64,000 nucleotides of DNA from Streptomyces sp. NBC_00273 (GTDB taxonomy: Bacteria > Actinomycetota > Actinomycetes > Streptomycetales > Streptomycetaceae): NCBI RefSeq assembly GCF_036178145.1, contig NZ_CP108067.1:1116001-1180000 (forward strand), given 5' to 3'. Each line of letters starts with the position of its first letter. The stretch's first letter is position 1. The translations under genes and the position numbers were made by a program. The notes beneath the pieces are model-generated. The model was not told where the DNA came from and searched no databases. It saw nothing but the letters and a program-made list of their open reading frames with translations. Positions 9,428 to 20,960 of the stretch are shown one piece after another.

Positions 9428-10960
9428 CTAGGGGGTGTGTGCCGCCAGGACCGTGGCCACCGTGTCCGCCTCGGTCGCCGGTTTGTCCGGGCGGTGGCGC
9501 AGGACGCGGGCGAAGCGGAGGGTCACTCCGGCCGGGTAGCGGGAGGAGCGCTGGAGGCCGTCGTAGGCGATCTCGACGACCAGTTCCGGGCGGACCCGGA
9601 CGGTGAAGCCGTCGTCCTCGACCGCCAGCTCGCGCAGCCGCTGCGTCTGCCAGCGCAGCATCTCGTCGGTGAGCCCCTTGAAGGTCTTGCCGAGCATGGC
9701 GTACGTTCCGTCGCCGGTGGGCGCCCCCAGGTGCAGGTTCGAGAGCAGGCCGGTGCGCCGCCCGTGGCCCCATTCCGCGGCGAGGACCACCAGGTCGAGG
9801 GTGTGCACCGGTTTCACCTTGAGCCAGTGTTTGCCGCGCCGCCCGGCGGCGTAGGACGAGTCCAGTGACTTGACGACGACCCCCTCGTGTCCCCGGCGCA
9901 GGGTCTCGGCCCAGAACTCCTCGGCCTCGGCGCCCTGCTCCCCCGGGTCCTCGACGACGAGGCGGCGGACCCGGGCGCCCTCGGGAACGAGCGCGGTGAG
10001 GGCCGCGTGCCGCTCGCGCACCGGCAGGTCGAGGAGGACGTCCTCGCCCACGGCCAGGACGTCGAAGAAGTAGGGGGCGACCGGGAGCGTGCGCCGCGCG
10101 GCGTCCACGTCGACCCGGGAGCCGACCCGGCCCGCGATCTCCTGGAAGGGGACGGGGCGGCCGTCCGCCGCCCGTCCGATGACCTCCCCGTCGAGGACGA
10201 ACCGCTCCCCCGGCAGCGACCGGGCCAGCTCCGCCACCTCCGGCAGCCGCCCCGTGATCTCGTCCAGGGAGCGCGTGTAGATCCGTACGTCGTCGCCCTC
10301 GCGGTGGACCTGGACCCGGATCCCGTCCAGCTTCTCCTCCACCGCGCACGGCCCGAGCACCTCCAGCGCCTCGGCGACCGACTTCGCCGTGCCGGCCAGC
10401 ATCGGCTGGACGGGCTGCCCCACGCGCAGCGTGACTGTGCGCAGTGCCTGCGCGCCGTCGGCCAGCACGGCCGCCGCCACCCGCGGCAGCGAGCCGTCGA
10501 GCATCACCGCCCGGCGCAGCGCGGCGGCCGGTACGCCGGCGGCCGCGGCCACCCCTTCCAGGGCCACCGCGTCGAGCGCGCCCTGACGCACCTCGCCGGA
10601 CAGCAGGGCGCGCAGGAACACCTGCTCGGACCCGGTGGCCCGGCCCAGCAGGTCGGCGAGGATCCGGCCGCGCCGCTCCACGGACCCGGTGCCCGCCACC
10701 GCGGCCAGTTCGCCGACCGCCGTGTCGACGTCGCGGACGGTCAGGACGGGTTCCGCCGCCGGTGCGACGTCCTGGCCGAGCGTGCGCCAGCCGATGCCCG
10801 GGCGGCCCTGCGGGAGGCGCCCGGAGAGGTAGGAGATGACCAGGCCGGCCTCCTCGGGGGGCGCGGCGGCGAAGAGCTCGGCGAGCAGGGCGCTCTTGCG
10901 GGACCGGGCGGAGGTGTCGGCGACCTCCCGGGACACGCGCGCGACGTCGGCCAGCAGCAT
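9428..10960 (-). CDS. lig: ATP-dependent DNA ligase
   Basis: A 510-residue ligase (EC 6.5.1.1) of the actinobacterial LigB-like type. An N-terminal DNA-binding domain (about 1-180) is followed by the adenylation domain with nucleophile Lys210 in EEKLDGIR, then motif III-like FFDVLAVGE, motif IV EGVVVKS and motif V WLKVKP. The C-terminal OB fold contains the RFARVLRHRPDK motif typical of archaeal-type and actinobacterial ATP ligases. It seals nicks using ATP and probably serves repair beside the essential NAD-dependent LigA. ATG at 10960 was chosen since homology begins at MLLADV; longer readings lack support. The gene is divergent from the hydrolase/ABC fusion, with a palindrome midway. Confidence 0.9.
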   Translation of the reverse strand: MLLADVARVSREVADTSARSRKSALLAELFAAAPPEEAGLVISYLSGRLPQGRPGIGWRTLGQDVAPAAEPVLTVRDVDTAVGELAAVAGTGSVERRGRILADLLGRATGSEQVFLRALLSGEVRQGALDAVALEGVAAAAGVPAAALRRAVMLDGSLPRVAAAVLADGAQALRTVTLRVGQPVQPMLAGTAKSVAEALEVLGPCAVEEKLDGIRVQVHREGDDVRIYTRSLDEITGRLPEVAELARSLPGERFVLDGEVIGRAADGRPVPFQEIAGRVGSRVDVDAARRTLPVAPYFFDVLAVGEDVLLDLPVRERHAALTALVPEGARVRRLVVEDPGEQGAEAEEFWAETLRRGHEGVVVKSLDSSYAAGRRGKHWLKVKPVHTLDLVVLAAEWGHGRRTGLLSNLHLGAPTGDGTYAMLGKTFKGLTDEMLRWQTQRLRELAVEDDGFTVRVRPELVVEIAYDGLQRSSRYPAGVTLRFARVLRHRPDKPATEADTVATVLAAHTP

Positions 10961-11049
10961 GCGGCCATCCTCCCGCCCGCGGACGCACCGCGCAGGTCGG
11001 TATCGGGCCGCAGCAGGCCGGGGTGCAGACCGGGAGCGGGCCGGGGGGT

Positions 11050-11067
11050 GTACCGCAGGTGCGGTAC
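11050..11067. promoter_or_regulatory. 18-bp palindrome between divergent genes
   Basis: GTACCGCA-GG-TGCGGTAC is a perfect inverted repeat with 8-bp arms, almost exactly midway between the ligase and hydrolase/ABC starts. It may be an operator for either gene. No adjacent regulator is known to bind it. Confidence 0.4.
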
Positions 11068-11143
11068 GCGCGGGGCCCGCCCTACTCCTCGAGAAGGTGG
11101 GCGGTTCCGCCTGTGGGTGCTCGGAGCCCGGGGAACGGGCCCT

Positions 11144-11149
11144 TAGGGT
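11144..11149 (+). promoter_or_regulatory. -10 element TAGGGT, leaderless start of the fusion gene
   Basis: TAGGGT ends six bases before the ATG at 11156, and no ribosome binding site is present. This spacing predicts that transcription starts at the A of the start codon, giving a leaderless mRNA. Confidence 0.45.
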
Positions 11150-11155
11150 GCCCAT

Positions 11156-13887
<2,732 letters not shown>

Positions 13888-13891
<4 letters not shown>

Positions 13892-14760
13892 GTACGGCGG
13901 CGACGGTGCAGGAGGTGGCTCCGGGCTACCGGGCGAGCCGTACGCTGCCGCTGCGCGTGGAGGCGCTGCGGCAGTGGCGCCGGCGGCGGACGCTGGTGAT
14001 GGGCGGGGTGCTGGCCGCACTGCCCTTCATCCTGATGATCGCGTTCGCGGTGGGCGGCGGGCCGGGCAGCCGGGGCGGCGGGAACAACCGCATCACCCTG
14101 ATCGACACGGCCACGGCCTCCGGCGCGAACTTCGCCGCGACCTGTCTGTTCGTCTCGGCCGGCTTCCTGCTGGTGGTGCCGGTGGCGCTGTTCTGCGGGG
14201 ACACCGTGGCCTCGGAGGCGAGCTGGTCCTCGCTGCGCTACCTGCTGGCCTCGCCGGTGCCCCGGGCGCGGCTGCTGTGGAGCAAGCTGGTGGTGGCGCT
14301 GGGCTTCAGCCTGGCGGCGATGGTGCTGCTGCCGGTGGTGGCGCTGGCGGCGGGCACGGCCGCGTACGGGTGGGGGCCGCTGAAGCTCCCGGCGGGCGGA
14401 GCTCTGGCGGCCGGGGACACCGTGCCGCGGCTCGCGCTGGCCGTGGCCTTCGTGTTCGTGTCGCAGCTGGTGACGGCGGGGCTGGCGTTCTGGCTGTCGA
14501 CGCGGACGGACGCCCCGCTGGGCGCGGTGGGCGGGGCGGTCGGGCTGACGATCGTCGGCAATGTGCTGGACGCGGTGACGGCGCTCGGGTCGTGGCGGGA
14601 GTTCCTGCCGGCGCACTGGCAGTTCGCGTGGGCGGACGCGCTGCAGCCGCAGCTGGAGTGGGGCGGGATGGTCAAGGGAGCGGTGGTGTCCGTGTCGTAC
14701 GCGCTGGTGCTGTTCGCTCTCGCCTTCCGCGGGTTCTCCCGCAAGGACATCGTGTCCTGA
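13888..14760 (+). CDS. ABC transporter permease (ABC-2 type)
   Basis: A 290-residue integral membrane protein with about six hydrophobic segments, encoded in a GTGA overlap with the hydrolase/ATPase fusion, so the two products form one exporter. The conserved early loop CGDTVASEASWSSLRYLLASPVPR, which includes the coupling region preceding a helix, is typical of ABC-2 permeases associated with these fusions. Substrate is unknown; the fused hydrolase suggests that the cargo or its processing is extracytoplasmic. A strong terminator hairpin follows at 14782. Confidence 0.88.
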
Positions 14761-14781
14761 CCCGGCGCGGACGATCCACAA

Positions 14782-14825
14782 CCCACGGCCCGCTGCCCGG
14801 AGGTCTCCGGGCGGCGGGCCGTGGG
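14782..14825 (+). terminator. rho-independent-like hairpin after the ABC permease
   Basis: Arms 14782-14800 and 14807-14825 pair over 19 bp with one G-U wobble around a 6-nt loop. It lies 22 bp after the permease stop. As usual in Streptomyces there is no U-tract. Confidence 0.8.
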
Positions 14826-14856
14826 CCGTCCGCGGCAATGCGGCCGCGCCCGGGTG

Positions 14857-14883
14857 CGGCTGCGGCTGCGGCTGCGGCTGCGG
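14857..14883 (+). repeat. GCGGCT hexanucleotide microsatellite
   Basis: About four and a half tandem copies of the hexamer GCGGCT lie between the terminator and the decayed carbonic anhydrase. No function is apparent. Confidence 0.7.
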
Positions 14884-14940
14884 TCCATTCGCCCCGGCCC
14901 GATGAACCATCGCTGTCATCACGACCGGGGGGTACCGCCC

Positions 14941-15601
14941 CTGCGCGCAGCAGGACGTCCGGCCCGTAGGGCCGTGCTGCCCGGTGGCCTCGCGACAGCC
15001 CCCGCGCCTCGTGCTCGCGGGATGCCCCTCGGCCTGCACCCCGAAGCAGACGACCGCCGCACCCCAGCCGCGACCGGATGCGCCCCGGGCCGCGTTGGCC
15101 CGCTTGGGGGAAGCCAACGCACACGGGGTGAGCGGGGACCTCGATCACCCCGAGCGGGATCCCGAGCGGCGCGAGCTCGTCGCCGAGGTCCGGGACCCGT
15201 ACGGGGTGGTCCTCACCTGCATCGACTCCCGGGCGGCGCCCGAGCGCGTCTTCGGCACCGGACTCGACGACCTGTACGTCTGCGCACGGGCGGGCGGGCG
15301 ATCGGCCCGGTGGTCACCGGGTCCGTCGAGTGCGGGCCCGTGACGGGCGGCACCCCCGCTGATCGCCGTGCTCGGGCACCAGCGCTGCGCTGCCGGGGAA
15401 CCTCCAGGTCTGACGGTCCGGAACCCCGGCGCCGACCCCGTCGACACCGTGGTCCACCAGCACGTCCGGGTCACCGCGGACGATCTGCGCTCCCGCTCCG
15501 GCCTGGCGCCCCTCGTGAAGAAGGGCGCCTCGGCCGTCGCCGGCACCTCCTACTCGCCGGGCACCGGCAAGGTGGACGTCCTGACGGGGGCGCCCGTCTG
15601 A
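14941..15601 (+). pseudogene. decayed secreted beta-carbonic anhydrase
   Basis: Pieces of a beta-carbonic anhydrase occur in order but in different frames. A signal-like piece (RRAVLPGGLATAP) is in the first frame. The second frame gives DPYGVVLTCIDSRAAPERVFGTGLDDLYV, holding the zinc Cys-x-Asp-x-Arg motif. The first frame resumes with AIGPVVTGSVECGPVTGGTP. The second frame returns with VLGHQRCAA, the His-x2-Cys zinc motif, and ends APLVKKGASAVAGTSYSPGTGKVDVLTGAPV. About 40 residues are missing after HQRC. At least three frameshifts plus a deletion mean no functional enzyme can be made. The family converts CO2 to bicarbonate. The decay is old enough to mix frames yet the motifs stay readable. 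Confidence 0.8.
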
Positions 15602-15605
15602 GCGG

Positions 15606-16559
15606 TCACTCGGGCCCCCGCGCCCCCGGGATCGCGGCGATCGCGGCGAGCAGCTCGGCGTCCAGGGGACGGTCGGCGACGGCTGCGTTGGCGCGTACCT
15701 GCTCGGCGGAGGTGGCTCCCGCGATGACGGAGGCACAGCCGGGCTGGGCGGAGAGCCAGCCGATGGCGAGTTCGAGGACGGTCCGGTCGTGCTTCTCGGC
15801 GAGCGCGGCCAGCGCTTCGACGACGTCGAGGCGCTCCTCGGTGAGGTACGAGTCGCGGCCTTCGAGCCGGGAACCGGCCGGTACGGGCGCACCCCTGCGG
15901 ATCTTGCCGGTCAGCAGGCCGTTGGCGAGGGGGAAGTACGGGAGCACGCCGACACCGTAGTGGCGGGCGGCCGGGACCAGCTCCCGCTCGACCGACCGCT
16001 CCAGCAGCGACCACTCGTTCTGCGCCGACACGAAGGGGACCGAGCCGGTCTCGCGGGCGACGTGGGCGGCTTCGGCGAGCTGCCAGCCGGAGAGGTTGGA
16101 GTGGCCGATGTACCGGACCTTGCCCTCGGCGACGAGCTCGGTGAGCGCGGCCAGGGTCTCGGCTATCGGGGTGGCCGGGTCGGGGCTGTGCAGCTGGAAG
16201 AGGTCGATGTGGTCGGTGTCGAGGCGGCGCAGGGACTCCTCGACGGCCCGCCGGATGTAGGCGCGGCCACCGCGGGAGCCGGCGGCGGGCCCGTACTTCA
16301 TGTCCACGCCGTCGTAACCGAACTTGGTGGCGAGGACGACCTGGTCGCGACGGCCCTTGAGGGCCTGCCCGAGGTGGACCTCGGAGCCGCCGGCGCCACC
16401 GTAGATGTCGGCGGTGTCCAGGAAGGTGATGCCCGAGTCCAGGGCGGCGTCGACGACGGCGCGGGTGGCCTGGGCGTCCAGTCGACCACCGAAGTTGTTG
16501 CAGCCGAGGCCGATCGCGGAGACCTGGAGTCCGGAACTACCCAGGGGGAGATAGCGCAT
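15606..16559 (-). CDS. aldo/keto reductase
   Basis: A 317-residue NADPH-dependent aldo/keto reductase of the YajO/Kv-beta-like class. The catalytic residues are visible: Asp48 and Tyr53 (FLDTADIYGG), Lys79 (LATKFG), and a His near residue 123 (FQLHSPDP). The C-terminus has the cofactor motif (SVIAGATSAEQVRANA). It reduces aldehydes or ketones of unknown identity in the cytoplasm. The ATG at 16559 is preceded by GGAGGAAAG. An upstream TTGAAC on the minus strand near 16600 could be a -35 element. The gene is monocistronic and divergent from the secreted protein gene. Confidence 0.9.
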   Translation of the reverse strand: MRYLPLGSSGLQVSAIGLGCNNFGGRLDAQATRAVVDAALDSGITFLDTADIYGGAGGSEVHLGQALKGRRDQVVLATKFGYDGVDMKYGPAAGSRGGRAYIRRAVEESLRRLDTDHIDLFQLHSPDPATPIAETLAALTELVAEGKVRYIGHSNLSGWQLAEAAHVARETGSVPFVSAQNEWSLLERSVERELVPAARHYGVGVLPYFPLANGLLTGKIRRGAPVPAGSRLEGRDSYLTEERLDVVEALAALAEKHDRTVLELAIGWLSAQPGCASVIAGATSAEQVRANAAVADRPLDAELLAAIAAIPGARGPE

Positions 16560-16727
16560 GCGGTTCTTTCCTCCGACTCGACGAGTACATGATCAACTGA
16601 GTTCAAGTCTAGGCGGCCGCCCCGGGGCACCGGACCGGAATCCGGGCAGCGGGCCGTGAACACCGTGTGACACCCGCGGGCCCCGTCCCCCACCGGCCAC
16701 CCGGCCCGCCCCCGGTAATTTGACCGT

Positions 16728-16769
16728 ATGGATCATGACGTCGCCGCGCCGGTCGCGGCCGCGTCCTGA
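16728..16769 (+). CDS. possible 13-codon leader ORF
   Basis: ATG at 16728 opens 13 codons (MDHDVAAPVAAAS) ending in TGA. TAATTT ends six bases before the ATG, so a leaderless transcript is plausible. The frame is the same as that of the secreted protein starting at 16824, with no other stop between, so it could act as an upstream ORF, or simply reflect chance. Only the position and spacing support it. Confidence 0.25.
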   Translation: MDHDVAAPVAAAS

Positions 16770-16823
16770 CCGGAGTTCCCCCGCCCCAGCCGGGCCGGGG
16801 GCGGCCCGACCCGAAGGAATCCC

Positions 16824-17627
16824 GTGAACCGCAAGCTGATACCGGCCGCCGCCGTCGCCACCTGCGCGGCCGCCGTCCTCGCCTTATTCGCCGGGCCCGT
16901 CAACGCCAACGAGACCCCCGGCCCCGTCCCCAGCGCCTCACCCACCAAGGGGCCGTCCGCCCCGCCGACCACCCGCCCCACGGTCATGCCGTCGGGCACC
17001 CCCGTTCCGGGCGCCACCCCCACCCTGGTCCCCCCGGCCACCCTGGTCCCCACCCCCACCCTGGCCCCCACCGCCGCCCCGAACCCGACCGTCACCCCGC
17101 GACCCGGCACGCCCACCGGCCGTCCCGGAGGTGGAGGCACGGGCGGGGGCGGCGGCGAGACCCCCACCCCCGGGCCCGGCTGTGCGCGCACCGTGCCCCA
17201 GCTCCCCACCCCCGAGAGCGTCCCCGCGTACGGCACCGTCACCGTCGACATGTGCGCCACCGACCACCGCACCGCCCGCGGCAAGCTGGTCTTCACCGCC
17301 GGGTACGGCGACGACCCCGTCACCTACCGCGTCACCCTGCGGTGGACGTTCGAGGGCAAGCCCGAAGCGGGATGCGAAGGGTGCTGGTCCCCGGCCCGCT
17401 ACGACTACACCGAGGACGTCTACGTCAACGACGCCGTCCGGGCCGTACCGCTCGCCGTGGGGTTCGTCATGCGGCACCGCGGCGAACTGATCGGCGAGCA
17501 GCGGCCCGGTACCGGCGTGACCGTGGTCGACGTCCAGCCCGTGGAACCCGCCTGGCAGGACAACCCGAAGCTCGTCGGCCCGGTGCCCGGCGCCACCCAG
17601 CCGTCCCGGCCGTCCCCGACCCCCTGA
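16824..17627 (+). CDS. secreted Pro/Thr-rich hypothetical protein with TTA codon
   Basis: A 267-residue exported protein. Residues 1-29 are a Sec signal ending at VNAN. A 100-residue Pro/Thr linker (repeats such as TPTLVPPATLVPTPTL) leads to a Gly-rich hinge, then a compact C-terminal domain with two Cys pairs (PGCARTV, VDMCAT, GCEGCW) likely forming disulfides outside the cell. The family of the C-terminal domain is not recognised. GTG at 16824 follows GAAGGAAT. Codon 21 (16884-16886) is TTA, so expression may need the bldA tRNA, consistent with a late developmental protein. A hairpin terminates it. Confidence 0.7.
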   Translation: MNRKLIPAAAVATCAAAVLALFAGPVNANETPGPVPSASPTKGPSAPPTTRPTVMPSGTPVPGATPTLVPPATLVPTPTLAPTAAPNPTVTPRPGTPTGRPGGGGTGGGGGETPTPGPGCARTVPQLPTPESVPAYGTVTVDMCATDHRTARGKLVFTAGYGDDPVTYRVTLRWTFEGKPEAGCEGCWSPARYDYTEDVYVNDAVRAVPLAVGFVMRHRGELIGEQRPGTGVTVVDVQPVEPAWQDNPKLVGPVPGATQPSRPSPTP

Positions 17628-17657
17628 CCCTCCCGGGCCGGCGTCACCGCGCAGGGC

Positions 17658-17680
17658 CGCCTCCACCGCCGGTGGAGGCG
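17658..17680. terminator. hairpin between convergent secreted-protein and galK genes
   Basis: CGCCTCCACC and GGTGGAGGCG pair perfectly around a 3-nt loop. The hairpin sits in the 66-bp gap between two convergent stops and may serve both strands. Confidence 0.65.
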
Positions 17681-17693
17681 TGCGGTCGCCGCG

Positions 17694-18854
17694 CTAGAGG
17701 AGTCGGGTGGCACCTGGGGACGGGGACGCCGTCGTGATGCGCGGTGGTGTGAAGTCCGCGCGGAGGAAGGCGTCCGTCACGGCCCGGGTCACCGACCGCT
17801 CGGCGTCCGCATCGATCAGGGACAGTGCCGATCCGCCGAAGCCGCCGCCCGTCATGCGGGAGCCGTACGCGCCCGCCGCGTCCGCCGTGGAAACCGCCAG
17901 GTCCAGCTCCGGGCAGGACACTTCGTAGTCGTCGCGCAGCGAGAGGTGGCCCTCCGTCAGCAGCGGTCCCGTCTCGCGCAGGCGGCCCGCGCGCAGCAGT
18001 CCCTCGACGCGCAGGACCCGCTGGTTCTCGGTCACGACGTGCCGGACGCGCCTGCGCTCGACCGGGTCCTCCAGTCGGGCCAGGGCCTGCTCCAGCTCCT
18101 CGTACGGGAGGTCGCGCAGGGCGGGCAGGCCCAGGGCGGCGGCCGCACGGTGGCAGGAGGCCCGGCGCTGGGTGTAGGCCCCGTCGGCGAGTGCGTGCTT
18201 GACCCGGGTGTCGATGACGAGGAGGCGCAGGCCGGCCGCCGGGCAGTCGAAGGGGATGTGGCGCCGTTCGAGGCTGCGGGTGTCCAGGTGGAGGGCGTGT
18301 CCGCCGGTCGCACAGGCCGAGGCCGTCTGGTCCATGATCCCGCAGGGGACGCCGACGTACGCGTTCTCGGCGCGCCGGGCGAGTGCGGCCAGTTCGGGGC
18401 GGGTGAGCGGGATCCCGTACAGGTCGGTGAGGGCCAACGCGGTGGCCACTTCCAGGGCGGCCGAGGAGGACAGGCCGGCGCCGGTCGGTACGTCGGACCG
18501 TACGTGCAGATCGGCGCCGCCGACCGGCAGGCCGGCATCCCGCAGGGCCCAGGCGACCCCGGCGGGGTAGGCGGCCCAGCTGGCGGCGCCCTGCGGTGGG
18601 CGCGCGGGATCGAGCTCCGCGAGGTCGAGGGCGACCGCGCCGGAGGGGGCGTCGGTGGAGTGGACCCGCAGGATCCGGTCGGTGCGCCGGGCCGCGGCCA
18701 CCTCGGTGCGCTGCGGGAGGGCGAAGGGCAGGGCGAAGCCGTCGTTGTAGTCGGTGTGTTCGCCGATCAGGTTGACCCGGCCCGGGGCCGCCCAGACCCC
18801 CTCGGGCGGGTACCCGTACAGCTGCTGGAATCCGTCCGGTGCCGACCGGGTCAC
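17694..18854 (-). CDS. galK: galactokinase
   Basis: A 386-residue GHMP-family kinase that phosphorylates galactose with ATP to galactose 1-phosphate in the Leloir pathway. The galactokinase signature GRVNLIGEHTDYNDGF lies at about residues 25-40, the ATP loop PTGAGLSSSAALEVA at about 120-134, and motif 3 TGGGFGGSALSL near the end. GTG at 18854 overlaps the galT stop as GTGA, so galT and galK are translationally coupled. Residues for galactose (Glu, Asp of GEHTDY) are intact. The gene is the last of the gal operon, downstream of a ruined beta-galactosidase. Confidence 0.93.
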   Translation of the reverse strand: MTRSAPDGFQQLYGYPPEGVWAAPGRVNLIGEHTDYNDGFALPFALPQRTEVAAARRTDRILRVHSTDAPSGAVALDLAELDPARPPQGAASWAAYPAGVAWALRDAGLPVGGADLHVRSDVPTGAGLSSSAALEVATALALTDLYGIPLTRPELAALARRAENAYVGVPCGIMDQTASACATGGHALHLDTRSLERRHIPFDCPAAGLRLLVIDTRVKHALADGAYTQRRASCHRAAAALGLPALRDLPYEELEQALARLEDPVERRRVRHVVTENQRVLRVEGLLRAGRLRETGPLLTEGHLSLRDDYEVSCPELDLAVSTADAAGAYGSRMTGGGFGGSALSLIDADAERSVTRAVTDAFLRADFTPPRITTASPSPGATRLL

Positions 18855-19903
18855 GCGCTCGCCACCTCCCGCAGCCGCGCGGCCGCGTCCTCGGGCCGGA
18901 CGTCGTTCATGTAGGCCTCCATGCCGGACTCGGTCCCTGCCAGGTACTTCAGTTTGTCCGCCGTCCGGCGGATCGTGAAGAGCTCCAGGTGGAGCGCGAA
19001 GTCGGCCCTGCCCTCGCCCGCCGGGGCCTGGTGCCAGGCGGAGATGTACGGGGTCGGCTCGGGCCGGTCGAAGAGCCGGTCGAAGCGGCGCAGCAGCTCC
19101 AGGTAGACCCGGGGGAACTCGGCGCGGGCCGCGTCGCCGAGGGCGGGCAGGTCGGGGACCCGGTGGCGCGGATAGAGGTGGACCTCGTACGGCCAGCGCG
19201 CCGCGTAGGGCACGAAGGCGGTCCAGTGCTCCGTTTCGAGGACGATGCGGGTGCCTTCGGCGCGCTCGGCGGCCAGGACCTCCTCGAAGAGGTTGCCGCC
19301 GGTGCGCTCGCGGTGGGCGGCGACGGTGGCGAGCATCCGGGTGGTGCGCGGGGTGACGAAGGGAAAGGCGTAGATCTGGCCGTGCGGATGCCCGAGGGTG
19401 ACGCCGATCTCGGTTCCGCGGTTCTCGAAGCAGTAGACCTGCTGGACGCCCTCGCGGGCGGAGAGTTCGGCGGTGCGGTCGCTCCAGGCGGCGAGGACGA
19501 GCGCGGCGCGCTCCTCGTCGAGGTCGGCGAAGGAGGTCAGGTGGTCGGGGGTGAAGCAGATGACCTCGCAGCGGCCGGTGTCGCCGGCGAGGGAGGGGAA
19601 ACGGTTCTCGAAGACGGCCACCTCGTAGTCCGGCGCCGGGATCTCGCTCGCGCGTTCCCCGGTGGAGGGGCACAGCGGGCAGGCGTCGGCGGGCGGGTGG
19701 TAGGTGCGGCCCTGCCGGTGGGAGGCGATGACGACGCGGTCGCCGAGCAGCGGATCGCGCCGTACCTCGGAGCCGCTCGTGGTGGCGGGGGCGTCGAGCG
19801 GACGCGTGTCGGGGACGGCGCGGGCGGCGCGGGCGGCGCCGTCGCCGGTGTCGTAGTAGAGGATCTCGCGGCCGTCGGCGAGGCGGGTGCTCGTGCGCTT
19901 CAC
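18851..19903 (-). CDS. galT: galactose-1-phosphate uridylyltransferase
   Basis: A 350-residue HIT-superfamily enzyme exchanging UMP between UDP-glucose and galactose 1-phosphate. The active-site His-Pro-His occurs in LGHPHGQIYAF; a zinc-type pair CPLCPS lies near residue 75; the C-terminal HLELFTIRRTADKLKYLAGTE block is family-specific. The start is GTG at 19903, preceded by GAGAGAG; no stop separates it from the decayed beta-galactosidase upstream, whose last frame ends in a TGA that overlaps this GTG. galK follows with a 4-bp overlap. No galE is present in the window. Confidence 0.93.
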   Translation of the reverse strand: MKRTSTRLADGREILYYDTGDGAARAARAVPDTRPLDAPATTSGSEVRRDPLLGDRVVIASHRQGRTYHPPADACPLCPSTGERASEIPAPDYEVAVFENRFPSLAGDTGRCEVICFTPDHLTSFADLDEERAALVLAAWSDRTAELSAREGVQQVYCFENRGTEIGVTLGHPHGQIYAFPFVTPRTTRMLATVAAHRERTGGNLFEEVLAAERAEGTRIVLETEHWTAFVPYAARWPYEVHLYPRHRVPDLPALGDAARAEFPRVYLELLRRFDRLFDRPEPTPYISAWHQAPAGEGRADFALHLELFTIRRTADKLKYLAGTESGMEAYMNDVRPEDAAARLREVASA

Positions 19904-20880
19904 GGAAGGAACTCTCTCATCCGGGGTGACGACCGTGGTGCGGCCGAGGTCGGGCTGGTCGCGCAACGGCAGGACGGTGCCGGGGCGCTCCCGTTCGAGA
20001 ACGATGATCTCGTTCTCGTCCGCTGGGTCGTGCGACGGGGTCCGTGGGAGTAGCGCATGCCCCACGGGCCGCGAGGGGGGTGGCTGAAGCGGTGGCAGGC
20101 GGGCCGGCCGGGCTCCGTAGGGGGCTGCGCGAAGTCGAGTCCGGTGGGGTCGGTCAGCGGCAGCGGCCGATCTCCCCCTCGCACAGGTGTTGATGTCCGT
20201 GGCGGACACCGCGCCAGATGTCCTTGGGGTCGTTGCGGTGCGGCCCGTAGTTGACCCCCACCCGTGCCCGACCAGCAGGCCGAGGACGACGGCCGCGGAG
20301 CGGCACGTACGGGCCGATGACCTTGCGGACGCGTGCGGCTCGGGGCTGAGTTCGCCGGCCTCGCCGATGGGTCGCGTCGTAGTCGTAGCTGGTGACGGTG
20401 GGGCGGGATCCGGTGTGGGCGCCGCCCCAGAAGCCGAAGTTGGTGCGCCGTGGGAGGCGGCCACGTCGTCACTCCACGGCGGCGAGCGGGCCGGTCTGTT
20501 GGGAGCGGCGCCGGGGCGTGCCGGCCGGGGACCGCGCCGGCCCGGAGCATGGCGTCCTCGGGACCGTCCGCGGTGAACGGCGGGCCGTCCACGCCGCGTG
20601 CGACGAGGGCCTGTTCCGCGTGGGCGCGGCAGCGGGTGTCGTTGGCGTACGAGCCGCACTCGTTCTGACCTGCACGGCGACGACGGGGCCGCCGTGCCGC
20701 ACGAGCAGCGGCAACAGTTCGGGACCCCCAGGGCGAACCAGCCTTCCGCCTCGGCCTCGGAGCGCGGAGCGGAGCAGTACAGACGGAGGTCGTCGACGGC
20801 GAGGAGGCGAGCGGGCGGTCCGCCGAAGTCTCCTTCGGAAGTACGGTCGGCCGTCGCATGCATGGCGGCATCGACCGCAC
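19904..20880 (-). pseudogene. decayed GH35 beta-galactosidase
   Basis: Reading leftward from about 20840, fragments of a family-35 glycoside hydrolase appear in changing frames: GGPPARLLAVDDLRLYCS, LLPLLVRHGGPVVAVQV, then NECGSYANDTRCRAHAEQAL and FTADGPEDAMLRAGAVPGRH, then RPTVTSYDYDAPIGEAGEL (reconstructed across a shift), GVNYGPHRNDPKDIWRGVRHGHQ, and PLTDPTGLDFAQ, ending with DENEIIVLERERPGTVLPLRDQPDLG. The N-terminal quarter and about 70 codons containing the nucleophile block are gone, with several frameshifts. Upstream of galT-galK, it was probably the lactose or galactoside hydrolase of the operon, now lost, leaving the galactose genes and the regulator. Confidence 0.8.
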
Positions 20881-20884
20881 CGTC

Positions 20885-20917
20885 AGCGATCGCTCGATCG
20901 GGTCGGTTCCTTATGAT
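20885..20917 (+). promoter_or_regulatory. putative promoter/operator of the sugar-type regulator
   Basis: A 10-bp palindrome AGCGATCGCT (20885-20894) lies at the -35 position of TATGAT (20912-20917), 43 bp before the TTG start. It may be an autoregulatory site for the regulator that also faces the gal side. Confidence 0.4.
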
Positions 20918-20960
20918 GCCGCTGCCGGGAGGGACCGCGCAGACCGCAGGGGGACACACT

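Noticed and set aside
19900..20880. 326-codon minus frame upstream of galT as a real gene
   Set aside because: It contains GH35 blocks only in part, with the other blocks in a different frame, as expected for a decayed gene.
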